In this document: piece by piece, positions 11,333 to 23,033 of the stretch | Position numbering within the stretch: position 1 is the stretch's first letter | Layout: each line of letters opens with the position of its first letter | NCBI GenBank assembly: GCA_018287875.1 | Contig: JAGVVL010000017.1 | Span: 1,984,001-2,048,000 of the forward strand | Length of the DNA stretch: 64,000 nt | Direction of reading: 5' to 3' | Source of the DNA: Nigrospora sphaerica | Taxonomy: Eukaryota; Ascomycota; Sordariomycetes; Amphisphaeriales; Apiosporaceae | The notes under the pieces: model-generated | The model's database searches: none | What the model saw: only the letters and a program-made list of their open reading frames with translations | Told to the model about the DNA's origin: nothing | Position numbers and translations under genes: made by a program

Positions 11333-14300
11333 TCCGGCCTCAGCAGGGGAATCGATAGTTTTGAGTCCGCCTTTTTGCGACTACAGCTTGCCTTGGGGAT
11401 AAACAGGCCTGCGCCCCCTAAGGGCGTGCAGGGCAGCGAGTTTACTTCGCGCACGGGACCAGTCGGCGGTTATTGGGCGCCTCTGGTATAGGGCTTGTCA
11501 GCGACTCTGGTGTTTTCACGGCCGGTCGCTCCATGTGGGTTTTCTTTTGGTTTGTGAGGTTAGCACGACTTCTAGCCTATGGAGTCAGAGTCATACAACG
11601 AAGAATTAATTTCATTCTATTGCTTATCAGATCATGGTTTATTGTTCATTTACGTTCCAAGCGCGTATTAGCTAGTACCCTCTCTTGACCGCAGGCGTTC
11701 TGCGTCGTCTTGATTGCTTGAGCCTAGTAGAATCCATGGTGTTGCTACCCGTATGCAACCCCGTTTTACATTTACTTTTGGAGTCAAGAAACTGTAAGCG
11801 GACGAGGGAGTGATTGCATTGTCCTCAGTTATTGAAGTTGCTTACATAAGGAAAGCAGGTGCACTACGGCCGAGACCAGCGGCTCCCAGCCAGTCAACAG
11901 GCCCGCGCCAATCCGGCCGCTGATAAACGGCGCGACTGTCCACATCGATCACGAGTCGGACGTTCAGGTAAAACAGCACATGGGTGGGCTGGAGACTGAG
12001 GAACCTGGACACAGGGAGGAGATGCCTATGCGGACGAGCCCAAACCCGCTTGTCAACTTAATTCTCAACAACACCCCGTTTGTTTCTGAGACATATGCAG
12101 CAAATCGTCATTTCAACCGGTACTCAAGTAATCTTCCATCAATACAAGTATTTGGTGGCACGCAAGGCACGAACAACATGGAGGGCTACTTACTGTGCCT
12201 CTTCGCGTAGCAAACAGACACTTGGAGAACGTCGGGTGGGGAATTGGAATTGGTACAAATCATCTTCGTACAAGCAATAAGCCCGGCTGTAAAAGACACG
12301 GCACGGCAATTGGTGCGCTAACTCAGTAATAGTCCTTCGAAACATCCATCTTGGCCTCCAGAGAAGTCTGGGAAGGACAGGAACCAAAAGAAACGCGGCC
12401 GCAGGAGGAATCAAACCCCCTTGTGGTGAGTAGGGTAAGGGATACTGTAAGGATACTACGCTGTACCGTTACACCAGCCCGGCCTACAAGAGAATGAACC
12501 TAAGTCGCTTAAGTGCCGTGGGTCGTTGTACGCCGGGTCCAGAGACGGAGGGGATGGTTTAAGGGGTTTAAGCGGATAGAGAGTATGACGACTTGACGCC
12601 AGGGGCGGCGATGGCGGGATGCGAGAGTCATTGCCAAATGGAGCGCGGCAGCGGGTTTGGCGCGGCACTAGCCGACCCGCCCCCTCGACAGCGCGAAACC
12701 TTAGTGCCCTAAGTCGGTAAAAGGCAGGGCCCGCGCATCATCTCAGGTCCACGTGGCGACCTAAACCCAACGACATTCCTTTTCCAGCTGCTCGGGGAGA
12801 GGCATGACGAGATGCGGCCCTCCATCGCAGACTGACAGATTACCTGAACCCTCGAGCTTCAGGGCCGGCAGCGATGGGACTTGGTTCTATAGCTTCGGGC
12901 AAAACCTGTGAAGATGCCGAAAAGAAACATTCACTAACCAGCACATAGTCGAGAACCCTGCGCGACGCAAGATGGTCCACCAGCATTTTCCCCATTTGTG
13001 TTTTTCCTCGGCGGAACGCCTCTCTCGGCTCAGCATGGATGGCGGCACTGGTAAAGAACGAGAAGAAATAGGCCGGGGCCTAGATGTGCCGCGCGCCTTG
13101 CGTTATCTCGGCGGAGGGCGTGACGAAATTGGCGAGGCCGGAGCAGCGGGGGCACGAAGGCGCCGGTGAAGGTGATGACCAACCGCCATATTGCGTCCCG
13201 TATACCATAGGGCAGATAGCGTTGGACCAGGACCATTCGGGCACGCGGACGCGCCGCCTGGCAACGGCCCTGGAGTCAGTGATCAGGATGGCGACCCCGG
13301 GGCCAAAACCGCACCGGAAGATGCTGGCAGGACCCGGGAGCACCCGGATACGTAGGAGCCGTAGACCGAGCGCGCCTACACCGTACGAAACATGGAGGCG
13401 GGCACCACCGGAGACACACGATTCGGTAGTGCACAAAATCGGCCGGTCCGGCGCAGTCGGATTTAAGTTGGAAATGGAAATGTCCGTGTGTTTTCGGGAC
13501 GGTCCGTTCCCATCGTGCCCTTAGCCGGCGGCCCTAGCGGCGGCTGAGCCCCCCTTTTTTTTTTTTTTCGGCACGGATGTATGTTGCACGCACAGACGCA
13601 AAGACAAAAGAGACGGCATGGCTTAAGTAGACCTGTTCGTGCCGATCCACGAAGCTGGCGAAAATGACGACCCCCCATGGCCGTCATCCAGTTCCGACGG
13701 CGACGGGTGGCCCGACGACATCCGAGAACCCCCTCGTAGGTGACTCAAGCGGGGTTTGCCGCCCTCTCGGACCGGCACCGCAACGGACACGGCTGCATTG
13801 TCGTTCGTCGAATCCGGAACGCAGGGGAAGGTGCTGGGGGTCTTTGTCGCTCTCCGCAGCTCCGCGTTGCCCCTGAACCAATATCATCCGGGTTTCCCTT
13901 CCGCTGTCTCTGGGGGTGACGTCGAGCCGATGCGGACAGCCGAGTTCTGTCCGACGACATAGCCCGAGTCGCTCCCTTGTTTTCGTCTCCATGGCTAAAA
14001 TGAGGCACGGGCAAGTTGATGAGAGTACGTCCAGGCCGGGATACGTACGAGAGACGGACGGCTCTTGCATACAGACGAAACACCCAGGGCAGGTAGATGA
14101 GAAGGGACCTTGGCGCGTAACACAGTAGGTAAAATACCTTGAGCAGGCCCGCATTCTTGTGCCATGCAGAGGATCCTCTGGATGCATCAGGTCCGGTGGT
14201 CATTGTCGGGCTGCCCTCGGTAGGCTATAGCTGGCGAGTGACGAAGCGCAAACCGAGCCCTGCCGGTGGACAGAGCATCCGCGTCCAGAGTTCGCGGCTG

Positions 14301-14686
14301 ATGTCGACTTCGAAGCCATCCGCATACTACGACGCGGTAAATGGGGTTCGGACGCACCCAGTTCTTCTGGGTGGCTCCCCCCTGTGTCCAGGGGAATTTC
14401 CTTACATCGTCTCGGGGAAGTAAATGTCATGCGCACTTACACGCAGCGTCTGCAACCCCGCCACAGATAATATGACGACCGTACCCAACGTACCACTTTA
14501 ACCGTCAAACTCCAGTAACGAGTAGTGCCCAAAAGGAAGAACACTTGGCGGAGACATGACTCGGTAATGGCGATAAAAAGGTTCTATTGGCATTTCTAGA
14601 GTGATCATTTCGTACTTTGGCCATGCCACAATGCCTTCCGGACGACACTAAGTCGCTCGATTCCGTCCAGGCGCTCCGAGCAGCGC
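11333..14686. other. Intergenic region with a tRNA-like relic and a possible decayed membrane-protein fragment
   Basis: No intact gene supported. It contains a degenerate tRNA-like sequence at 12396-12484 (listed separately), a T tract at 13555-13568, and between about 12960 and 13440 minus-strand stretches in different frames that read like pieces of a hydrophobic protein. The rest shows nothing I recognise. Confidence 0.45.
12396..12484 (-). pseudogene. Degenerate tRNA-like sequence (Pol III A and B boxes)
   Basis: On the minus strand TGGTGTAACGG fits an A box, GGTTTGATTCC fits a B box, the T stem pairs (GGGGG/CCTCC with one G-T), and the outer acceptor bases pair (GGCCG/CGGCC). A TTTT run follows about 9 nt later. 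By position the anticodon would be TAC (Val) with an intron after it. However, the anticodon stem does not pair, one acceptor pair is a mismatch and the spacing at positions 8-9 is off by one. I read it as a tRNA pseudogene or tRNA-derived relic. Confidence 0.3.
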
Positions 14687-15587
14687 TCATTTCTTTCCCT
14701 TCATGGTGACGGCGATGGCGTTCTCCACCAGCGGCAGCAGCTCATCGGGCATGCTGATGAAGGGCACGTGGCTCGAGTTGATAGTGTAGACGGGCGAGCC
14801 GGGGGGCAGCAGGGCCTGCATCTGCAGCTGAACGGGGTAGGGCAGGGCGTTGTCGTTCTCGGTGTGGATGTAGGCCTCAGGGACGCGGTCCTCCCAGGGC
14901 GAGTACTGCGAGGCGTCGGTGAAGACCTTCTCCGACGTCCACGTCATGTACGAGGCCCAGTGCTCGGCCTCGGAAAGCGGCCGGATGTCGTTGAAGCCAA
15001 TCTCGACGATGCGCGCCGGGTCGCCCATCACCTTGCCGTCCTGCGGGAAAGCACAAACCCCTATTAGCTTCTCTGCTGCGTCCTATTCACTCTCACCCCA
15101 TTACAGGTGCGGGGTTATGGGAACCTACCACGGCCTGCATCCACGGAAAGTAGCTGCCGCCCATGAGGTCCTTGAGCGAGGCGCCCGCCGGCGTCATGAA
15201 GGCGGCCAGGTAGATGAGCTGGACGACGCCGCCCTTCTTGCCGGCCTTTTCGCGCGAGGCCGCGTCCCGGCCCCGGACGGCGTTGCCGGCGACGAGGCCG
15301 CCAAGCGAGTGCGACAGCAGCACGACGTCCTTGCCGGCGTCGAGGAGGGGGTCGATGGCGGCCGCCGTCGCCGCCACGTCACCGTCCAGGCCCGTCAGGG
15401 AGACGCCGACGCTCGGCAGCACCACCTTGGTCGTGTCGTAGCCCGAGCTCTCGAGTTTCTCCATGAACCCGTCCCAGGACGGATCGACCTGCCAGGCGCC
15501 GGGCACAATCACTACCGAGGGGTTGGCGGCGGCGGTGGCGGCGGCCGAGGCCAGGGCCACAACGGCAGAAGAGAGAGACACTCGCAT
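14687..15587 (-). CDS. Secreted alpha/beta hydrolase
   Basis: Exons (minus) 15587-15129 and 15040-14687; 270 aa, phase-0 intron of 88 nt. Residues 1-21 form a signal peptide. The fold starts with VVIVPGAWQ and W-DGFMEKLESSGYD, has the nucleophile elbow SHSLGG (Ser at about 94) and a late histidine in NSSHVPFISMP, giving the Ser/His of the triad; an acid in the TENDNALP region is a candidate third member. This is the AB_hydrolase_6-like group that includes methylesterase-type and salicylate-esterase-type proteins; the substrate cannot be read from sequence. A paralogue without signal peptide lies 2.5 kb away on the same strand with an intron at the same place (after the W-M-Q/D segment). Confidence 0.87.
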
Positions 15588-18051
15588 TGTAAACGGCTAA
15601 TGAAGATGGACAAGCGTGGGGAAACGAGCGGCGATGGGTAGGAAAAGCAAGGTGCCGGATGGTTGATGCGATGTAACCACTCTTGCGACGAGGCCCGTAG
15701 CCTACCTATATGCCGTTCGTCAAGCGGCTCTCCTTGCAACTCCGGCGTCCCTACCGACCAGTGGCCTCTCCAGTACTCTCGGCTCTGGGAGACGGACACC
15801 CATACCGACGACCCTTGTGGTAAGAAACCATGTTGGAGCGGGTGGATTGAGTGGGACGGCATTACAGCGTCACAGCGTCACGGCATCATCTAGGTGGAGG
15901 AGGTGGCAGCCAGGGAACACCAACACAGAAGCGGACAAACCACCCGGGCGAGGTGGGAAGAGGAGCCATCTGCGGCTCAGCGGCGCACAATGAAGCCCAC
16001 TATCAGGGAAACGTAGCTCTGCTGCCAGGAACGGGTGTGTGGACTATTTCAGAGGGGATCGAGCCCTGGTCGCCACTGCCCCTCAGATCAATGCTACCAA
16101 AGAGATTACCCAGGTGGTTACGTTATGGGACGACGGATACGGTGCCTTGCAAATTATAACGTATGGTTTCCTCCGCACTCCTGCTCTGTGTGTCTGTAGC
16201 TATGTATGTGTAATACTGAGGTAAGCAGGAGCCGGGAGGTGAAGCCCTCGCAAGCGGGCATGGCATAAGGGGAGGGCAAATGCTTCTCACGTGCAACCAA
16301 CGAGATGCGGACACTCAAGCCTCTTAGTGCCTGATTCGCCCTGCACGTCGTGCCTGCCTGCACCTCCGGTAGTTCGTACCTGCAGGACGTGCAAGACACC
16401 CTACATTTGCGCTTGCAGCAGTGCAGTTCGATCATGTCCTGTCCTCAAGTGCCTTACTTCCATATCTTAAGTACTTTTGGTAGCGTAGGCCCCACAAGCT
16501 ATCCAAGAATGAGCGATGCGTGGATGCGGTGCTTGGGGCCGCAGATACGCGAAAATGGGGATTCCGGTGCGTATCCCGAGTAGTGCGGAATGTCTCCGGA
16601 GGACCTGCATGTTCGTCTAATCGCAAGACCGAGTTGTACCGTCATCCGGTCGCCGGCGGTGGTTTTGCATGAACCACCCCTCGCGCCTTCTCGTGCGAAC
16701 CCATTTTTTCCTTTCCCTCACACGCGCGAGCTATCAGATCCGGGTCCGAGCGCGTCACCTGAGGCCTGCTTCTCGCTTGCAACATATTGCCTGTTCGAGA
16801 AAACCGAACGACGGGAACAAGCGCATGCGGGACCGCGAGTCAGTCGCTGCACACCCTAAGTTACCTTCCCCTTAGGGTTCCAATGGCTATCTTTTTTTTT
16901 GTCTGGGATGGAACGGCTTGACCTCTCTTCCACCCTAGTAAATCCACACTCGTCACATCGTTTCCCCACAACGGGAGCCCCCGTTAAAGCCGCTCGGCGG
17001 CCTACCGTAGGGGAGGTTGCGGCACGTGGCAGGAGATGGGGTTGAGATTTCACGCCGATAAGACCAGAGGTGCTGTCTTTTCTTGTCCATCGCTGTAACC
17101 GTGGGCACGTACCGGTTCGGTTAGCACTGTTCCCGTCGCTGCTACCTGACTCTTTGCTGTCGCCGTGGCTGAGGCCTCCACTTCTTTCCCCAATAGACCG
17201 TTGCTGTGCGGGACGGGACAGAAGGGATAGGGAGATGGTGGCACGAGACGCTGCCTTCTTTTCTGTCGTATCTGCTTTCGTGGTTCAGTATTTGCCTACC
17301 TGATCAGGTACCATGCCCATATATACACCGCTAAGTAAACTGAAACCCACCCGAAAAGGAACCTCGTTCGTCTCAAGCTGCAGGCATCGACTGTGCACCT
17401 ATTTACCCAACCGCAGCCTGGGCTCCAATTCATGAACCCACGCTTCTCGGCTTCGAATCCCGAGAGATGCAAGTAGAGTACCCAGCCAAGCTACGCCGGT
17501 CCACGTTCCGGTAACCCAGACCACGCGGCGTCTCCATCTCGCTCTTTGGTCCGGGCATCCCAATTTCAACTGTGGCACTGCGTTCCCAACCGAGGCTTTT
17601 GTGAGCGTTTCTGCTGGGCCAGGATGTGACATGTTCCCTGCGGCCCACATTATCCTGACACGAAACACTTGGGGAAAATATGACGGCTTATCCCGCGTCG
17701 AATGTATTGCAGGCTTACGAGAACGACTTATACTATCCCACTAGTGGCTAGTTGCGTAGCAGTGCAGCAAAGCCACCGAGGTTTCTCCTAAGGTAGGTCG
17801 GATCGGCAGACACTTCGGTCATGGCGTAGGTTGGCTAAAGTACTTAATGCGTGCTGCTTTGGGACCGAATGGTTACTTAGCTGGCTAATGTAACACTCAT
17901 GCATATCCATCCTGTATACTTATCAGGCAAGTACCCCGGCATATGGGCCAACAAACATTTTCATCCGGTATGGCCATGATCGCCGTTTCCGGTGCCGTTC
18001 CGCCATGCCCTGCTCGCCCAGCAACCGGTTGCATCGGACTTGGCACTGTCA
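15588..18051. other. Intergenic region between the two hydrolase genes
   Basis: About 2.5 kb without a gene I can support. It carries the upstream region of the secreted hydrolase on its left and the 3' end of the second hydrolase on its right. No repeats shared by the two flanks were noticed by eye. Confidence 0.45.
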
Positions 18052-18867
18052 CTACTGCAGACGCGCCTCAAGGTTCTGGATCGCCTCGACCAACTGGTCC
18101 GGGATGCTGAGAAAGGGACAGTGGCCCGCCTTCAGCGTCACCGTGGCGGGATCGGGCCCCAGCTGGGCCGCCATCTGCTCCTGGATGGGCAGCGGTAGCG
18201 CGTTGTCCTCGCTGCAGAAGATGTAGCCGCACTTGGTGCCCTGTGCCCACGGCTCGTACGCCGAGGGTGACGTGAACAGCGCTGTCGACGTGTGCGTCAT
18301 CTCCTTGGACCACCGGGCCTGCGCTTCGCCGTCGAGGTCGTTGAACGCCACCTGCGGCAACATCTCGGGCACGCCCAGCGTGCGGTCGCCCTGTAAGAAC
18401 GGCCCCCTTGTCAGCCCGCGGCCAGGCCAGAAAGCAGGCGGGACGGTGGTTGATCAGCCCGGCAGGGCCGGCGGGGAGAGGGGATATACCTGGATATCCA
18501 TCCACTGAAGTGGCTGCCCTCCCAGCATGTCCAGCACGGCTTGGCCCTTGGGGATCATGAAGGCCGAGAGGAAGACGAGGCCGATGACGTTGCTGCTCTC
18601 GGGCACGGCGTTGCTGCCCACCAGGCCGCCCGACGAGTGGCACAGCACGAGCGCCTTCTTTCCCTGCTCGGCCAGGCTGCCGAGGACGGCCCGCACGGCG
18701 GCCACGTCCTCGGCCAGGCTGGCCAGGGGGGTGACAGTGCCTCCCACCGTCGGCAGCGCCACGTGGACGGCCTCGTACCCGGCCTTCTGCAGGCGCCTGA
18801 CAAAGCCGTCCCACGCCACGGGCTTCTGCCAGGCACCCGGCACGATGACGACGGTCGGCTTGGACAT
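18052..18867 (-). CDS. Alpha/beta hydrolase, non-secreted paralogue
   Basis: Exons (minus) 18867-18490 and 18390-18052; 238 aa. It begins MSKPTVVIVPGAWQKPVAWDG, has the elbow CHSSGG (Ser about 79) and the late His in KAGHCPFLSIPDQ. It aligns along its whole length with the hydrolase at 14687-15587: same VVIVPGAWQ start, same MTP/MIPKG segment before the intron, same intron phase, same Tyr/Phe-x-E-DNALP-P region. It lacks a signal peptide at this start, so it is probably cytosolic. The frame stays open upstream to 19110, so a longer N-terminus is possible, but the family core starts at MSKPT. The intron is 99 nt. Confidence 0.85.
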
Positions 18868-19828
18868 TCTGAAAGTGGAAACACGAACGGTGATGGATGC
18901 GGCAAGGGAGGGGGACAGCGTGGACGTAGGGAGCACGGCAGTCGACGATACGGTGCAAGTAGTTGGATGTAAAGACCAGACGGGCAGTACGACGGAGACG
19001 AAAAGGCAAATGACGGGCGCTTTTTCATGAGTACCTGTAGTCGACGGAGTGGACCCTCTTCCATTTTGCTGTACCGCACCGGCGTGACATTTACGGCAAT
19101 GGATATACAATAGGGAACCCCACCGTGTCCACCAAACGGAGAAAGCCGCTGCAGCGACGCTTTTGCGGCTCGAGTGGTTTTCACGTCTGGGACTTTACAT
19201 ACCCACATGGTAGGGGCTCCGGGGATTGAGGATCCCTGTACCTGTCCGGGGATGGCGCCGTCGTCCCCTTCGGACGTGTGAGCGATAGGATAGCCATGTA
19301 TGTCACCTCGTCATTCAAGATGGCAGGGGGGGGGTGATGAATGTTGACGACGGTCCCTGCAGGAAGAGCTGGGGATCCCCAAACCCGCGGTGCTTTTTCT
19401 GCGTGGCAATAAATGACTTGTGTCTTTTTCGGCCCTTTGCTCCGTCTAGGCTCGCTACTGAAACCCAACCCCCGGTGAGATATCTGCTGTATGGACATCT
19501 CGCGCATCTCGGCTGGGCGAAACCGCCCGGGGAAGCGGCCTGGTCCTGCCGGCGACCCTGGAAATAACCCCTGTTCGTCTGAGCGATGGCGGACAGTTCC
19601 GAGCCGCGCTTCGATCGTCGCTACCGCAACAGCGCCGCATGGACGGACGGGTCCAATCGAGAAACTAATATCACCAACGCTGTTCCTGCCTCTGTTGGGG
19701 GCCGGAAGGGATCCCCTCCCTCGTGCTCTGATTCACCGACTGCTCGTCCCTGCCTGCTTTGTGTACAGTCGGCAAACACCCCAACGCTCCCCGTTGCTGT
19801 GCAGACGGGCGTCCACCCGCCGTTCAAC
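18868..19828. other. Divergent upstream region between hydrolase and rhodopsin-domain gene
   Basis: No gene seen. The frame of the rhodopsin-domain gene is open back to 19586, so an N-terminally extended form cannot be excluded, but the upstream part lacks membrane segments or family similarity. Confidence 0.45.
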
Positions 19829-21357
19829 ATGCCGTCCATCGCAGCGAGATACGACGAGGCCACCGCCAGGGCCGAGTGGTTGCGGTACATGGCCGAAGTG
19901 GCGGCCCAGCAGGACCTGACCCAGGACGTCCGCCCTCGCACCCTGGGGTTGACCTTCGCCTTCACCGCCATGGCCGCCGTCGTCGTCGCCATGCGCTTCC
20001 TCGCACGCCACCGGCAGGGCGCCGCGTACCTCATCGACGACTGGATGATCGTGGTGTCCCTCGCCATCCTGTTCGGCAACATGGTCATGAACATCGTCCG
20101 TACGTGGGCCGAGGAGTCCTCCGATCGCGAACCGGCCGGCTAACTCGTACAGTGGTCCACCAGGGCGTCGGCTTGCACACGGGCGCCTTGACGGTCGACC
20201 AACTGGCAACCTTGAACCAGGTAGGGGAACCCGTCGCCGTCCCAGACCCTCGACGGACATCCACTAACAGAGCTCTTGTTAGACTCTCGTGGGGGCCGAA
20301 ATCCTCTATGTGACCGGCGTTAACATCTACAAGATCGCGCTCTTGTTCCTGTACCTTCGCATCTTCCCGACCCCCGACATCCGCAAGTGGTCGCGCATCC
20401 TGGGCGGTGCCTCTTGCGCGTGGAACGTTGCTTGCATCTTCGCCGCCACATTCCAGTGCATTCCGCGCGAGAAGCTCTGGAAGCCTTGGCTGCAGGGTGG
20501 ATGTATCGATTTGTAGGCACCCCGGGGGGAGGGACTCGCGCGCAGTTGGGAGAATGGCGGAACTGACGACGGCCCCTTTAGGTTCCTGACCCAGCTGTGT
20601 ATTAGCGTGCCCGTCATCATCCTCGACATCTCCATCCTGCTGCTCCCACTGCCGCACGTCTGGCGGCTCAAGACGAACACGACGCAAAGGGTCTTCTTGA
20701 CCATCATTTTCCTGCTTGGGTCCTATGTCGTTTTCACCAGCATTTATCGATTCGTCATCTTCCTCGGGTACACGAACGAGGACAATTCCTGTAAGCTCCG
20801 CCCCCGCGCGGCCCAAAGCCCGCACGCGGTTCACGGCTGACAAACACCCGGGCACAGTCACCTTGGGCGACGGCATCGCGTGGAACATCATCGAAATCAG
20901 CAGTGGCATCGTCTCAGCGTCGCTGCCCACCCTGGGCCCTCTGGTACGGCTCGCCTTCAAGGCCGTGTTGCCGAGCACCTACGTCACGGACAAGTACAAC
21001 CGCGACCCGCAGGGCAGCTCGGCTTTCAAGAAGTCGGGCGGCGTTGTGACCATCGGCGGCGGCGGCGGCGGCTCCGGTGGCGGCGGCTCCAAGGCCTCCC
21101 GTTCGCGCCAGGACAACAAGTACGGCTTCATGGACGACGACGCCCCGGCCTTTGGCACGTCCTCGGGTTCGCGCCAGCCCGTCGTCTCAACCGACGTCAG
21201 CCATAGCCGCGGCGGCAGCTACAGCGGCAGCGTCGACGAGATCCCCCTGACAGGTATCACCAAGGAAACCCACGTGACGTGGGTGTTTGAGGACATAGCG
21301 CCTACACACCTCGCCACAGATAATTCCAGACGTAATATCAGGCCTAGGGATTTATGA
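19829..21357 (+). CDS. Seven-transmembrane fungal rhodopsin-domain (PTH11-like) membrane protein
   Basis: Exons 19829-20099, 20153-20220, 20283-20512, 20582-20790, 20858-21357; 425 aa. Seven hydrophobic helices can be read: LGLTFAFTAMAAVVVAMRFL, DDWMIVVSLAILFGNMVMNI, AEILYVTGVNIYKIALLFLY, ILGGASCAWNVACIFAATF, LCISVPVIILDISILLLPL, RVFLTIIFLLGSYVVFTSIY and WNIIEISSGIVSASLPTLGP. The D-D-W before helix 2, YK-ALLFLYLRIFP in helix 3, the Cys in QCIP and the last-helix E-x-x-x-G-I-V-S-A-S-LP-T-L-P signature are typical of the fungal rhodopsin domain family. There is no CFEM domain. The cytoplasmic tail carries a natural glycine linker (GGGGGGSGGGGS) and a Ser-rich segment. Probably a plasma-membrane receptor-like protein; ligand unknown. 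The stop is 233 bases from the stop of the convergent sugar-acid kinase. Confidence 0.88.
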
Positions 21358-21590
21358 TCTGACGTAGGAATCAATAATCTCTTTGCTTTTATATACTATC
21401 CCGGATAGACGGAGACACGGCCGTCATATAGAAACCAGACACTTACTTTATGACACCACAAGTTTCCGCGCATACCCGCTATGAGCCTTCGGCACGAACA
21501 TAGGATTCCCCGTTTCGTGTTTGCGCGTGGCTCCGTATTTGCGCGTGGCTCCCGGTCCGGAACGTTCGCGCCTGGCCGTCTGCTGCCGCC

Positions 21591-23033
21591 TCACTTCCGG
21601 GCCCAGCCGTCGACGACTTCGAACAGCGTGTCATCGGAGCCGACGTTGCCAGGGAAGACGACGTAGGGTAGGCCCGGCCACTTGGCCTCGGGTTCATGAC
21701 AGCGCCACAGGGGAACGCCGGCGGCGGCCTGGCCGACGACGAGGGCGCGCCTCATGCGGAGGCCTTGGGTGGCCATGTCGGAGGAGGTGATGCCGCCCTT
21801 GGCGATGAGGTAGCGCGGCCGCGTCCGCAGGCCCACCAGGAAGGCGACGAGAGCCCGGGCCACGGCGGCGCCGATGTCGAGGCTCGCGGCCTCGTCGGTG
21901 CCCGTCACGAGCTCGCGGCTAGTCATGACGAGCACGTCCTGGCCGCGCGCGATTTCGCGCTCCGCCACGGCGCACGCGCTCGCGACGGCGGCGGCGCCGG
22001 CCGCCTCCGACGCCAGCAGCTCCCGCACGTCCATGACGACGCTCGTGAGCCGGTCGCCGCGCCGCCGCCGCAACGCCTCGAGCTGCGCCGTCGTCTTGGG
22101 AACGTAAGACCCGGCGATGACGAGCCCGCCGACGTCGCCCGCGAGGTCAAGCTGTTGGGCCGAGATGGGCGCGATGGGCGCGATGCCCAGGCGCGCCGAC
22201 ACGAAGGCTGCACCCGTCCGGAATAAGTACCGCCGGCCGGCGGCGGCAGCCCTGAGAAGCGCGAGGACGACGACGTCGACGTCCTCCTCGGCGGCCGCGT
22301 TGATCACGACCACGGCGCCCTTGGGCATGGCTTGCAGCTGGGCCTGGACGGCGTCGGCACCGCCAGTGCGGATCGTGGCGAGGCTCAGCGAGGTCACGCG
22401 CTCGCGCGGGATGGCGCCCCGGCTCTTTTCGACGACGTAGTCGCGCAGGTTGGAGCTCGCGTAGCCAAAGGTGGCGTCCCGGGCGAAGGGGGTCCGGGCG
22501 GCGGGCACGAGGGCATCACCCTCGGCCACATAGTGCACGTCGTCTATGGTGTAACGGCCGCCCTGGAGGAAGAAGGGGCACAGCAGCCAGGCGTCGGCGG
22601 CGCCCAGCACGGCCTCGCTCGCCTCGGCCTCGAGCGGGAAGTGGCCGCGCAGCGTCGAGTCGCCGCGGAGGACGACCTCGAAGGGCGTGCCGGCCTTGGC
22701 CGCCGCCGCCTGCAGGTTGGTACAGATCTCGGTGATGAGGGCGCGCGCCGGCGCCGGGTGCAGAGCCCGCGAGTTGGTCAGGATGAAAAAGCCACCGCCC
22801 GGCCGCGTGCTGCGGAACTCGGCGGCCAGCACCGCCTGATCCCACACGGTGAGCACGGCGACGTCGTGGCACGTCTGCGTGCCCGTGGGGTCGTCATCTA
22901 GTGCCACCAGGATAGGTATCCGCGACGCCGGGTCTCGGAGGAGAGTCTGGGTTTGGCGCCGGAGGTCCGACGGCGGCACAGGCGGAAGGCTCGCCAACGT
23001 CGGGCCGAGTTTCAGGGTGCCAGTGTCGGCCAT
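21591..23033 (-). CDS. Four-carbon acid sugar kinase family protein (OtnK/DUF1537-like)
   Basis: Single exon, 480 aa, near the usual length for the family. It phosphorylates C4 sugar acids (3-oxo-tetronate or D-erythronate types in bacteria) with ATP. Visible motifs: LDDDPTGTQT (about 45-54), ILTNSRAL, RGDSTLRGHFPLE (about 123-135), VIAGS near the domain boundary, and in the C-terminal nucleotide domain KGGITSSD (about 414) and FPGNVGSDDTL (about 462). The order N-terminal substrate domain then C-terminal nucleotide-binding domain is intact. In bacteria the partners are a dehydrogenase and an aldolase; none lies next to this gene. It has no intron and very high third-position GC, which suits either an old fungal gene or a transferred one. 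Confidence 0.9.
   Translation of the reverse strand: MADTGTLKLGPTLASLPPVPPSDLRRQTQTLLRDPASRIPILVALDDDPTGTQTCHDVAVLTVWDQAVLAAEFRSTRPGGGFFILTNSRALHPAPARALITEICTNLQAAAAKAGTPFEVVLRGDSTLRGHFPLEAEASEAVLGAADAWLLCPFFLQGGRYTIDDVHYVAEGDALVPAARTPFARDATFGYASSNLRDYVVEKSRGAIPRERVTSLSLATIRTGGADAVQAQLQAMPKGAVVVINAAAEEDVDVVVLALLRAAAAGRRYLFRTGAAFVSARLGIAPIAPISAQQLDLAGDVGGLVIAGSYVPKTTAQLEALRRRRGDRLTSVVMDVRELLASEAAGAAAVASACAVAEREIARGQDVLVMTSRELVTGTDEAASLDIGAAVARALVAFLVGLRTRPRYLIAKGGITSSDMATQGLRMRRALVVGQAAAGVPLWRCHEPEAKWPGLPYVVFPGNVGSDDTLFEVVDGWARK

Noticed and set aside
17436..17460. T-arm-like ggcttcgaatcccgag
   Set aside because: The stem pairs but no A box or acceptor stem lies at a tRNA distance.
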